Shown here piece after piece: positions 43,465-51,237 of a stretch of 64,000 bases of DNA. The stretch is from Arthrobacter sp. ok362 (lineage in GTDB: Bacteria; Actinomycetota; Actinomycetes; Actinomycetales; Micrococcaceae). Below the pieces are notes generated by a model. The model was given only the letters and a program-made list of their open reading frames with translations, was not told the origin of the DNA and made no database searches. The stretch is from NCBI RefSeq assembly GCF_900102785.1, contig NZ_FNGC01000010.1, positions 1 to 64,000 on the forward strand, written 5' to 3'. Made by a program: the position numbers and the translations under genes. Each line of letters starts with the position of its first letter. Within the stretch, counting starts at the first letter, position 1.

Positions 43465-43701
43465 TCGAGGAATGAACGGACGGTGAGGGCTGAGGAACGA
43501 AGCACTCGCCGGAAGTGAGTCCCGCAGACTTTCGACAAGTTAGATACCGTCGAAGGCTAATAGCCTTCCCCGCCGGGCGACCGGCACCACCTAAACATTG
43601 AAATGTTGGGAACCCGGCACGGATAAACCAGCCGGAATCCTGACTGTGGCAGGGCCCAGCGCGGTCCGCAGACCACAACTGCACAAGGAGAAATAAGCAG
43701 C
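43465..43701 (+). promoter_or_regulatory. Long rplK-rplA intergenic region, candidate L1 autoregulatory leader
   Basis: The 237 nt between rplK and rplA contain two clear foldable elements. One is CTTTCGAC/GTCGAAGG (43529-43536, 43549-43556). The other is a composite with outer GCCGGG/CCCGGC arms around a small ACAT/ATGT hairpin, ending near 43650. No ORF is evident. Such a long gap inside this pair suggests a separate rplA leader; L1 is known to repress its own mRNA in several bacteria. Confidence 0.4.
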
Positions 43702-44409
43702 ATGGCAAAGCGCAGCAAAGCATATGAGGCAGCCGCGGCCAAGATCGACGCGGAGAAGTTCTACGCGCCGTTCGAGGCAGTGACGCTCGCCAAGGACACC
43801 AACCCGTCCAAGTTCGACGCCACCGTTGAGGTCGCTTTCCGCCTGGGCGTTGACCCTCGCAAGGCCGACCAGATGGTCCGCGGCACCGTCAACCTGCCGC
43901 ACGGCACCGGTAAGGTCGCCCGCGTCCTCGTCTTCGCAACGGGCGACAAGGCTGAGGCTGCAATCGCAGCCGGCGCCGACTTCGTTGGTTCCGATGACCT
44001 GATCGAAAAGATCGCAGGCGGCTGGACGGACTTCGACGCCGCCGTTGCCACCCCTGACCTCATGGGCAAGGTAGGCCGCCTCGGTAAGGTCCTGGGTCCG
44101 CGTAACCTGATGCCGAACCCGAAGACCGGCACCGTGACCGCTGACGTCGCGAAGGCTGTCAACGACATCAAGGGCGGCAAGATCGACTTCCGCGTCGACA
44201 AGCACTCGAACCTGCACTTCATCATCGGCAAGGTTTCGTTCGACGCCATCAAGCTGGCCGAGAACTACGCGGCAGCACTGGAAGAGGTTCTTCGCCTCAA
44301 GCCGTCCGCTTCCAAGGGCCGCTACATCCAGAAGGCCACCGTCGCCACCACGTTTGGCCCGGGCATCTCGGTTGACCCCAACGTCACCAAGGTCCTGACC
44401 GAGGTCTAA
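43702..44409 (+). CDS. rplA: 50S ribosomal protein L1
   Basis: The protein has 235 residues, with AAGGAG upstream of ATG 43702. It forms the mobile L1 stalk that helps release E-site tRNA, and it represses translation of its own mRNA. Recognisable parts include [58 protein letters not shown] (the most conserved RNA-binding region) and [20 protein letters not shown]. Confidence 0.97.
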   Translation: MAKRSKAYEAAAAKIDAEKFYAPFEAVTLAKDTNPSKFDATVEVAFRLGVDPRKADQMVRGTVNLPHGTGKVARVLVFATGDKAEAAIAAGADFVGSDDLIEKIAGGWTDFDAAVATPDLMGKVGRLGKVLGPRNLMPNPKTGTVTADVAKAVNDIKGGKIDFRVDKHSNLHFIIGKVSFDAIKLAENYAAALEEVLRLKPSASKGRYIQKATVATTFGPGISVDPNVTKVLTEV

Positions 44410-44460
44410 TCCTCACCGAATCAACGGCGTCGCCAGCAACACCGGCGTCACCAGTTTCCA

Positions 44461-44498
44461 GCGAAAGGCCGTCCCGCAACTGCGGGGCGGGCTTTCGC
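44461..44498 (+). terminator. Terminator of the rplK-rplA unit
   Basis: A 17-bp stem (GCGAAAGGCCGTCCCGC with G-U pairs) with AACT loop lies 52 bp after the rplA stop. It is followed by CGTTTCT. Confidence 0.8.
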
Positions 44499-44520
44499 CG
44501 TTTCTATGCCCTACGTCATT

Positions 44521-44585
44521 GGCGTCTGACATCATCAGTGTCTCGACCCCTTGATGCCTGACATCATCGGCGTCCCGACCCCTTG
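44521..44585. repeat. 32-bp imperfect tandem duplication
   Basis: Two copies with period 32 share TGACATCATC (44527 and 44559) and CGACCCCTTG. They sit between the rplA terminator and the GNAT promoter box. Confidence 0.65.
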
Positions 44586-44605
44586 GAGCCGCCGGACTTG
44601 CCGGT

Positions 44606-44611
44606 TAGGCT
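44606..44611 (+). promoter_or_regulatory. -10 box TAGGCT, leaderless start
   Basis: TAGGCT lies exactly 6 nt before GTG 44618. This favours that codon over the in-frame GTG at 44612. Confidence 0.65.
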
Positions 44612-44617
44612 GTGCCG

Positions 44618-45736
44618 GTGACTACGCCGTCGTACTTCATCGAACAACTCTCCCTGCCCGCTAGCGTTGATGCCGCCGATGTTGATGCGGACGCAGCGGA
44701 GTTCCTGGAATTCATGGAACTCTGCGATGAGCTCGTCCTGCAGACCTGGGGCAACCTTGACCGGTCGATGTCCCCAGCGGCACGACTTCAGTACTGGCAG
44801 GACACTGCCTACACCCGCACGCGGCTCTTCTTCGTCCGTGTCGACGGGCGCATTGCGGCCAAATCCTGGGTCCGCTGCGAAATGCAGGACAATCTCAGCA
44901 GTGCGCTGCTGCACGTGAGCGTCCTGGATTCCTTCGCCGGCGCAGGGATCGGCCGGGCTCTGCTGGAGCACGCCGAAGCGCTGGCGGCCGCCGACGGGCG
45001 GACAATACTGCAGACCTTCACGGAGCACCCGGCCGACTTCGACGTCGACGGCCCGAATATCATCAAGCCCGCCACGGGGGCCGGAGCGCTGCCAGCCGGC
45101 GCGCGCGGCGTCCGCTTCGCCGGGCGGGCCGGCTACCGGCTGGAGCAGGTCGAACGGTTTAGTTCGCTCGACGTCCCGCCCCCTTCGGACCTCGACGGCC
45201 TGGAGCGGGACGCCCAGGCCAGCGCGGGGGAGTACGAAGTGCTGCACTGGGCCGATTCATGCCCGGAGGAACATGCCGCCCAGCTCGCGGTCCTCATGTC
45301 ACGCATGAGCACCGACGCGCCCACCGGCGCGCTGAGCTACGAGCCGGAAACCTGGGACGTCGCCCGGGTCCGCCACGTCGAGGACACCTGGCGGCGGGCC
45401 GGCCAATCCGCCTTGGTGGTGGCGGCACGGCACCGGGCCACCGGTGAACTGGCCGCCTATACCGTCCTGCAGACATCAGCCGACAAACCATGGCTGGCCA
45501 GCCAGGACGACACCCTCGTCGCGGCGAACCACCGCGGCCACCGGCTCGGCATGCTCATCAAAATCCTCAACCTGCGGCTGCTGGTTGAGGCTTACCCCGC
45601 AGTGCGGCGCGTCCTGACCTACAACGCCGCCGAAAACGATCACATGCTCGCCATCAACATCGCGCTGGGGTTCAAACCGGCGGGCTACGACGGGGAGTGG
45701 CAGCGGACCGCCGCGGGCGCAGCCACCGTGAACTGA
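44618..45736 (+). CDS. Double-GNAT acetyltransferase, paralogue 1
   Basis: The protein has 372 residues from the leaderless GTG 44618. It carries two GNAT units. The N-terminal one has LLHVSVLDSFAGAGIGRALLEHAEALAAADG. The C-terminal one has VAANHRGHRLGMLIKILNLRLLVEAYPAVRRVLTYNAAENDHMLAINIALGF. The QLAVLMSRMSTDAP stretch between the units is typical of this family. It is homologous along its length to the protein at 45939-47048 and similar in layout to mshD. Its substrate is unknown. The pair is wedged between rplA and rplJ. Confidence 0.82.
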   Translation: MTTPSYFIEQLSLPASVDAADVDADAAEFLEFMELCDELVLQTWGNLDRSMSPAARLQYWQDTAYTRTRLFFVRVDGRIAAKSWVRCEMQDNLSSALLHVSVLDSFAGAGIGRALLEHAEALAAADGRTILQTFTEHPADFDVDGPNIIKPATGAGALPAGARGVRFAGRAGYRLEQVERFSSLDVPPPSDLDGLERDAQASAGEYEVLHWADSCPEEHAAQLAVLMSRMSTDAPTGALSYEPETWDVARVRHVEDTWRRAGQSALVVAARHRATGELAAYTVLQTSADKPWLASQDDTLVAANHRGHRLGMLIKILNLRLLVEAYPAVRRVLTYNAAENDHMLAINIALGFKPAGYDGEWQRTAAGAATVN

Positions 45737-45782
45737 CCGCACGCGCAACCGACGGCACCCGCAACTGACGGCACCCGCAACT
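45735..45782. repeat. 16-bp tandem repeat at a stop codon
   Basis: Three units (GACCGCACGCGCAACC, then two exact copies of GACGGCACCCGCAACT) begin inside the TGA of the first double-GNAT gene. Confidence 0.75.
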
Positions 45783-45938
45783 GACAGCCCGCGGCGGCCG
45801 GGCGCCGAATGGAGCAGAAACTGCCCGGCGTCACCAATGGAACAGCGGCCCAAACCAGCATATGCTGGCGGTTGAAAGCCCGGTTTGAGCCGGGCCGTAC
45901 CGATGGTGGGTGGCACAACGGCTGGGATGATGCCCTCT

Positions 45939-47048
45939 ATGGCAAACGAAGTACGGATTGAGCAGGTGTGGATCCCCGATTCCCTTGACGCGCCCGATGC
46001 CGCCGACTTCCTCGCCGCCATCGAAGTGGGGCGGCGGGTCCGGATGCAGACCTGGGGCACGGACGACCTCGCCTACGCGCCGCAGGAGAAGCTTCTGGAG
46101 ATGGCGGACCCGTACGAACGCCAGGTGATCCTGGTGGCCAAGATCGACGGCGTGATTGTCGGGACGGCGGACATCGCGCTGCCACTCATGGACAACCTCG
46201 ACCTCGCCGAATTCACGCTCGATATCCTTCCGGAGTTCCGGCGCCAAGGCGTGGGCAGGCAGCTGCTGGAGGCCGCGGAGCACTTCGCACGGGACGAGGG
46301 CCGCCACACGATCCTGATCGACACCAACCATCCGGGATCAACCCTGACGGACCCGGACGCCGAACAGCTCGTGCCCGGCAGCGGCGTCGGGTTTGTTCCG
46401 TTGGGAAGCCGTGACGTGGAATTTGCCCGCCACACCGGCTACACGCTGCAGCACATCGAACAGTTCAGTTCCTGCGCGCTGCCGCTGGACACCAAACTCG
46501 TCGCCGAGCTTGAGGCAGAGGCCGAGGAGGCCAATGCCGGCCGTTACCGTCTGCACCACTGGACGGACCGGTGCCCGGACCAGTGGCTCGAGGCTTTCGC
46601 CGCCCTGGAGAACGAGGCAGGCGAAGACGAAGTGCCGGGTCCGGATGCCCAGGAAATGGTGTTCGACGGCGACCTCCTCCGGGGGGCGGAGGAGGTCACC
46701 ATTGCCCAGGGCCGCCGGACGGTGGTCACCGCCGTCGAGCACATTGCCAGCGGAACGCTCGTGGGCCTGACCACCATCAGTGTCCTGGCCCTGCGCCCGG
46801 ACGTCGTCTTCCAGGACGACACTGTGGTGCTGCAGGAACACCGCGGCAACAAACTCGGGCTGCTGATCAAGGTCGCCAACATGGAACGGCTGAGCGAACA
46901 GTTCCCGGACGCCCGGGTCCTGTACACGTGGAACGCCCCGGAGAACCGCTACCTCCTCAAGGTCAACCAGCAGCTCGGATTCACGACGGCGGGCGTGACG
47001 GGTCTCTGGCAGAAAGAACTCCCCAACTTCGGCCCTGCCGTCAGCTGA
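45939..47048 (+). CDS. Double-GNAT acetyltransferase, paralogue 2
   Basis: From ATG 45939 (MANEVRIEQ) the protein has 369 residues; the start lacks a clear ribosome binding site, and in-frame codons upstream are possible. The N-terminal GNAT has AEFTLDILPEFRRQGVGRQLLEAAEHFARDEG. The C-terminal one has VLQEHRGNKLGLLIKVANMERLSEQFPDARVLYTWNAPENRYLLKVNQQLGF. It aligns throughout with the preceding gene, so the pair arose by tandem duplication and then diverged strongly. Substrate unknown. Confidence 0.8.
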   Translation: MANEVRIEQVWIPDSLDAPDAADFLAAIEVGRRVRMQTWGTDDLAYAPQEKLLEMADPYERQVILVAKIDGVIVGTADIALPLMDNLDLAEFTLDILPEFRRQGVGRQLLEAAEHFARDEGRHTILIDTNHPGSTLTDPDAEQLVPGSGVGFVPLGSRDVEFARHTGYTLQHIEQFSSCALPLDTKLVAELEAEAEEANAGRYRLHHWTDRCPDQWLEAFAALENEAGEDEVPGPDAQEMVFDGDLLRGAEEVTIAQGRRTVVTAVEHIASGTLVGLTTISVLALRPDVVFQDDTVVLQEHRGNKLGLLIKVANMERLSEQFPDARVLYTWNAPENRYLLKVNQQLGFTTAGVTGLWQKELPNFGPAVS

Positions 47049-47092
47049 GGCCGCAGGCTGACGGCGCGCGGAGCCGGTCCTCGCGGCCCGAT

Positions 47093-47122
47093 TTGGAACA
47101 CGCGCGCCGCGTCCCGTAAGCT
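47093..47122 (+). promoter_or_regulatory. Putative rplJ promoter
   Basis: TTGGAA-N18-TAAGCT (47093-47098, 47117-47122) lies in front of the rplJ leader. It would give a leader of about 255 nt. Confidence 0.45.
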
Positions 47123-47148
47123 TGGAGGACCAAAGACCGTCGGTTGTT

Positions 47149-47323
47149 GGAAATCCACTCTCCCAAGCAAGACTCACTTCTGCAGTCGCGCCGGGAGAGC
47201 GCAGTGGATTTCCGGACGAAGGACCCTGAACATAGGGCGGCCGGCGCAGGTGAACGAAGCAAAGCTCCGCGGTCATGGACCGCGTCGAGACAAGCCCCGT
47301 GCATCTGCGCGGGGCGTTTTTTT
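47149..47323 (+). promoter_or_regulatory. L10 leader with internal terminator (attenuator)
   Basis: A long hairpin is formed by GGAAATCCACT/AGTGGATTTCC (47149-47159, 47203-47213) and continues with CTCCC/GGGAG after a 5-nt one-sided bulge. This is the kind of kinked stem bound by the L10-L12 complex. It is followed by a classical intrinsic terminator GCCCCGTGC-ATCT-GCGCGGGGC (47294-47315) with seven T, 60 bp before rplJ. Excess L10 could thus lower read-through. The role is inferred from known L10 leaders. Confidence 0.7.
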
Positions 47324-47383
47324 GTTTTAGCTCTTTTTGAGCGGGGACCCGGACACACCGGCACTATCCCCGGAAGGAGGGTT

Positions 47384-47977
47384 ATGGCAACGCCTAGCAA
47401 GGTTTCAGCAGTAGCTGAGATCACTAACGATTTCAAGGAATCGAACGCCGCTGTCCTGACCGAATACCGTGGGCTCACCGTTGCACAGCTCAAGCAGCTG
47501 CGTGTCTCTCTCGGCCAGGACACCAAGTTCTCGGTCGTCAAGAACACCCTGACCGCTATTGCAGCTAAGGAAGCTGGTGTCGAAGCATTCGACAATCAGC
47601 TCGCCGGCCCCACTGCAATCGCGTTCATCAAGGGTGACGCAGTTGCCGCTGCCAAGAGCCTGACGGATTTTGCCAAGGCTAACAAGCAGCTGGTCATCAA
47701 GACCGGTTACTTCGAGGGCAAGGCTCTGAACGCCAGCGAAGTTGCTGCCCTGGCAGCACTCGAGTCCCGCGAGCTGCAGCTCGCTAAGGTTGCAGGCATC
47801 CTCAAGGCTCCTGCTGCCGCTGCTGTACGCATCATTGACGCACTGCGCCTCAAGCTTGAAGAAGAGAACGGTGCACCGGCAGCAGCCGAAGCACCCGCCG
47901 CTGAAGAAGCTCCCGCAGCAGATGCAGCAGCCGAGGCCGAAGCACCGGCCGAAGCCGCAGCCCCCGAAGAGAACTAG
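47384..47977 (+). CDS. rplJ: 50S ribosomal protein L10
   Basis: From ATG 47384, just after GGAAGGAGG, the protein has 197 residues. The N-terminal rRNA-binding part has VAEITNDFKESNAAVLTEYRGLTVAQLKQLR and FSVVKNTLTAIAAKEAG. The C-terminal helix LRLKLEEENG binds L7/L12 dimers. An Ala/Glu/Pro tail of about 40 residues is longer than in E. coli (165 residues) but usual in Arthrobacter-like species. Confidence 0.96.
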   Translation: MATPSKVSAVAEITNDFKESNAAVLTEYRGLTVAQLKQLRVSLGQDTKFSVVKNTLTAIAAKEAGVEAFDNQLAGPTAIAFIKGDAVAAAKSLTDFAKANKQLVIKTGYFEGKALNASEVAALAALESRELQLAKVAGILKAPAAAAVRIIDALRLKLEEENGAPAAAEAPAAEEAPAADAAAEAEAPAEAAAPEEN

Positions 47978-48054
47978 TCCTCTTCTCCATAAGACTCCGG
48001 TGCGACAGCGAGCCTCAGGGCCGCCGCGCACCACTATAGGAAGGACGCCACACC

Positions 48055-48426
48055 ATGGCGAAGCTCACCAACGAAGAGCTCATTGAAGCTTTCAAGGAAC
48101 TGACCATCATCGAGCTCTCCGAGTTCGTCAAGCTCTTCGAAGAGACCTTCGAAGTTACTGCTGCTGCCGTTGCCGTTGCCGGCCCGGCCGCCGCTGCTGA
48201 AGAAGCCGAAGAGAAGACTGACTTCGACGTCATCCTCGAAGCTGCTGGCGACAAGAAGATCGCAGTGATCAAGGAAGTTCGCGCCATCACCTCCCTGGGC
48301 CTCAAGGAAGCCAAGGACCTGGTTGACAGCGCACCCAAGGCTGTTCTCGAAGGCGCCACCAAGGAAGCTGCCGAGAAGGCAAAGGCTCAGCTCGAAGAAG
48401 CTGGCGCCCGCGTTACCCTCAAGTAA
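48055..48426 (+). CDS. rplL: 50S ribosomal protein L7/L12
   Basis: The protein has 123 residues. It forms the flexible stalk dimers that recruit translation GTPases. The N-terminal dimerisation domain is followed by an Ala-rich hinge ([18 protein letters not shown]). The C-terminal domain has [43 protein letters not shown], the factor-binding face. Confidence 0.97.
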   Translation: MAKLTNEELIEAFKELTIIELSEFVKLFEETFEVTAAAVAVAGPAAAAEEAEEKTDFDVILEAAGDKKIAVIKEVRAITSLGLKEAKDLVDSAPKAVLEGATKEAAEKAKAQLEEAGARVTLK

Positions 48427-48465
48427 CTCCCGCCGTCCGGATCCATCGCGATCCGCACTGCTCAA

Positions 48466-48501
48466 AGGAAACCCCGTCCACTCAGGTGGGCGGGGTTTCC
48501 T
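48466..48501 (+). terminator. Terminator of the rplJL unit
   Basis: A 16-bp stem (AGGAAACCCCGTCCAC with one G-U pair) and TCAG loop lie 39 bp after the rplL stop. The following sequence is only weakly T-rich. Confidence 0.8.
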
Positions 48502-48666
48502 GCGTTCCCGGGCCTCTCCGGGCCGGAAACCGACTGCCCGCGGGCGCCGGTGAACGGCACCCAAGGATTCGGCAAAGTTTTTCTGATACCCCTGTCGCAC
48601 TTGATGCCGCGCCCCTAGACTTTGGATTTGTGCCCACCGGCCCCAACGTTCAGGAGTTCACCCACA

Positions 48667-50529
48667 ATGACGGACCCAAACACTTCCCCCTCCCGCCGCG
48701 CCATGCTCGCGGCAGCCCTCGTGGGCGGCGGCGCAGCCGCCGCCGCGCTGGCCGGAGCCCCGGCGGCACAGGCCGGCCCCGGCGAGGCCGGCGGCAAGGC
48801 CGGAGGCAAAGCAAGCGCCAAGAAACAGTTCACCCTCACGGTGCTTGGCACCACGGATCTGCACAACAACGCCTTCAACTGGGACTACTACAAGAACGTC
48901 CCCTATGCCGACGCCGCCGGGAACAAGATCGGGATTGCCCAGGCCGCGACCCTGATCAACGCCATGCGAACCGAGCGCGGCGCCGCCAGCACGCTGACCA
49001 TCGACGCCGGGGACACCATCCAGGGCACGCCCTTGGCCTACTACTTCGCCAAGATCAACCCCATCTCGGCAACCGTGAAACACCCCATGGCGCTGGCCAT
49101 GAACACGATCGGCTACGACGCCGTGGGGCTGGGCAACCACGAGTTCAACTACGGCATTGGGCTTCTGCGCACCTGGGAGCGGCAACTGGACTTCCCGCTG
49201 CTGGGCGCCAACGTCCACGACGCCGTGTCGGGCGGGCGGGCCTTCACCCCCTACGTCCTGAAGCGGATCAAGACGGACAGCGGTTGGCTGACGGTCGGCC
49301 TGGTCGGTTTTGTGACGCCGGGCTGCGCCCTCTGGGACCGGGACAACGTCCAGGGCAAGCTCGATTTCAATGGCATCGTCGAGGAGGCCAGGACTGTCAT
49401 CCCGCGGGTGAAGGCCGCTGGAGCCGACGTGGTGATCGTCACGAGTCATTCGGGCGCGACCCCCGGATCCTCCTACGGCGACGCCCTGCCTTTCCCTGAG
49501 AACGCGTCCACCCAGCTTGCCGAGGAAGTCCCGGGCATCGACGCGATCCTGGTCGGGCACGCCCACCTGGAGGTCCCCGAGCGCTTCGTCACGAACAAGG
49601 CCACCGGCAAGCAGGTGCTCCTGACCGAGCCGCTGAAGTGGGGCATGCGCGTGTCCGTCATGGACCTCGAGCTCGCCAAGGAAAAGGGGCAGTGGACCGT
49701 CACCGCGGCGCATTCGCTCCTTTTGGACGCCAAGACCGTCGACGCCGATCCCGCCGTCGTCCGGGCCGTTCAGGCCGGGCACGAGGCCACGGTTAAATAT
49801 GTCAACGAGGTCATCGGGACCTCGACGGCGCCGCTTAGCACGGCCACCGCCTGCTGGGAGGACTCCGCCGCGATCGACGCCATCAATTACGTACAGGCCA
49901 GCACCATCAAGGCCGAGCTGGCCAACACTCCCGCGGCAGGGCTGCCTGTATTGTCCATTGCGGCGGCCTTCTCCCGGGCTGTGGACGTCAAGGCCGGACC
50001 TTTGACCATCCGCGATGTCGCGGGGCTGTACATCTTCGACAACACGCTGCTCGCCATCAAAGTCACCGGAGCGCAGGTCAAGGCTTACCTGGAGTGGTCC
50101 GCGCAGTACTTCAAGCCGGTGACCGCCACCACGGCCAAGGCCCAGGACGTCACCAACGCCGTGACGGCCACGGCCCCGAACGGCACGCCCGACTACAACT
50201 ACGACGTCGTCTACGGACTCGATGCGCCGCTGAACTATGAGATCGACCTCGCCCGTCCGGCGGGGGACCGGATCGCCAAGCTCAGCTACGGTGGCCAGGC
50301 GCTGCAGCCTGAGCAGGAATTTGCCTTGGCCATCAACAACTACCGGCAGAGCGGCGGTGGCAACTTCCCGGCCGTGAAGAGCGCGCCGGTGCTCTCGAAC
50401 AGCCAGCAGGAGATCCGGCAGCGCATCATCGACTATGTCGTGGACCGCGGCACCCTGGACGTTGCCGTGTTCAGCCAGGCCAACTGGCGGCTCACCGTCA
50501 ACGGGGCGCCACTGACGGTCACCGCTTAG
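48667..50529 (+). CDS. Exported 5'-nucleotidase / 2',3'-cyclic phosphodiesterase-type metallophosphatase
   Basis: From ATG 48667 (CAGGAG upstream) the protein has 620 residues. A Tat signal (SPSRRAMLAAALVGGGAAAAALAGAPAAQA) sends it folded across the membrane. The calcineurin-like metal sites are visible: TTDLHNN, IDAGDTIQGTPLAYYF, GLGNHEFNYG, VTSHSG and VGHAHLEVP. The C-terminal 5'-nucleotidase domain has GLYIFDNTLLAIKVTGAQVKAYLEWSAQYF. It should release phosphate and nucleosides from extracellular nucleotides. No phosphate-box was identified. Confidence 0.92.
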   Translation: MTDPNTSPSRRAMLAAALVGGGAAAAALAGAPAAQAGPGEAGGKAGGKASAKKQFTLTVLGTTDLHNNAFNWDYYKNVPYADAAGNKIGIAQAATLINAMRTERGAASTLTIDAGDTIQGTPLAYYFAKINPISATVKHPMALAMNTIGYDAVGLGNHEFNYGIGLLRTWERQLDFPLLGANVHDAVSGGRAFTPYVLKRIKTDSGWLTVGLVGFVTPGCALWDRDNVQGKLDFNGIVEEARTVIPRVKAAGADVVIVTSHSGATPGSSYGDALPFPENASTQLAEEVPGIDAILVGHAHLEVPERFVTNKATGKQVLLTEPLKWGMRVSVMDLELAKEKGQWTVTAAHSLLLDAKTVDADPAVVRAVQAGHEATVKYVNEVIGTSTAPLSTATACWEDSAAIDAINYVQASTIKAELANTPAAGLPVLSIAAAFSRAVDVKAGPLTIRDVAGLYIFDNTLLAIKVTGAQVKAYLEWSAQYFKPVTATTAKAQDVTNAVTATAPNGTPDYNYDVVYGLDAPLNYEIDLARPAGDRIAKLSYGGQALQPEQEFALAINNYRQSGGGNFPAVKSAPVLSNSQQEIRQRIIDYVVDRGTLDVAVFSQANWRLTVNGAPLTVTA

Positions 50530-50577
50530 TCCCGGCTCCAACAACGCGGGCAAACAACGCGGGTGTCAACAACAAGA

Positions 50578-50630
50578 CGGGGCCACTTCCGGTCCATCCC
50601 GGCTGTCCGGATGGGCCGGAAGTGACCCCG
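50578..50630. terminator. Bidirectional terminator between convergent genes
   Basis: A long hairpin has arms CGGGG-CACTTCCGGTCCATCC and the matching complement ending at 50630, with one G-U pair and one mismatch. It is followed by CGTTGGTTTT on the plus strand. It serves the 5'-nucleotidase and the opposing ybaK gene. Confidence 0.75.
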
Positions 50631-50652
50631 CGTTGGTTTTAACCCGGGCGGG

Positions 50653-51141
50653 CTAGTTTGGTTCGGTGATGTCGGCGACGACGGCGCCGAGGGCAGCCGT
50701 CAGGGCGTCCGCGTCCACGAACGCGCTGTAGCCATGTTCCCCGGCGCCCATGGAGATCCGCCGGCCCGTGATGGTCTGATCGGCGTAGACCGGCCAAGGG
50801 CGGCTGCTGCCGAGCGGCGTGATGGTCCCGCGCTCGTACCCGGTGGCCTCGAAGGCGGTATCAGCCGCGGGGAGCGAGAGCTTGTTGACGCCCAGCAGCG
50901 CCCGCAGCTTGGGCCAGGAGATCTGACGGTCGCCCGGGACCAGGGCGAACAGGAAACTGTCGTCCTTGTGCTTGACCACGAGCGACTTCACAATATCCGC
51001 CGGCCGGATCCCGAGGATTCCGGCCGCCTCCTCAAGGCTGCGGGCGGCGAGGCGTTCCACGATCTCGACGTCCAGGCCGCGGGCCGCGGCGTCGGCCAGA
51101 AACCGCTCGCGGCCCCCGCGGGGCGTTCCCTGCTTCGCCAT
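50653..51141 (-). CDS. ybaK: YbaK/EbsC-family Cys-tRNA(Pro)/Cys-tRNA(Cys) deacylase
   Basis: From ATG 51141 (GGGAAAGG upstream) the protein has 162 residues, the family length. It hydrolyses mischarged Cys-tRNA(Pro) as a free-standing editing enzyme. Landmarks are RSLEEAAGILGIRPADIVKSLVVKHKDDSFLFALVPGDRQ with the catalytic Lys, KLSLPAADTAFEATGYERGTITPLG, and a C-terminal GAGEHGYSAFVDADAL. Confidence 0.92.
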   Translation of the reverse strand: MAKQGTPRGGRERFLADAAARGLDVEIVERLAARSLEEAAGILGIRPADIVKSLVVKHKDDSFLFALVPGDRQISWPKLRALLGVNKLSLPAADTAFEATGYERGTITPLGSSRPWPVYADQTITGRRISMGAGEHGYSAFVDADALTAALGAVVADITEPN

Positions 51142-51201
51142 ACTGTCAAACCTTTCCCTGACCCGTCGTGGCTGTTCGCGGTTCCGCTCGGTCTGCTGCC
51201 G

Positions 51202-51237
51202 GTTCTCCGGTTCAGTCGCGTTCTCCGGTTCAGTCGC
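51202..51237. repeat. Exact 18-bp tandem duplication spanning the thiolase stop codon
   Basis: GTTCTCCGGTTCAGTCGC occurs twice head to tail. The copy at 51220-51237 holds the last codons and TGA of the thiolase gene; the other copy lies just downstream of it. Confidence 0.85.

Noticed and set aside
48616-48630. Leaderless start (TAGACT-N6-TTG) for the 5'-nucleotidase
   Set aside because: A TTG start would add 13 residues (MCPPAPTFRSSPT) before the Tat signal. ATG 48667 with CAGGAG gives a normal signal peptide, so TAGACT more likely drives a short leader.
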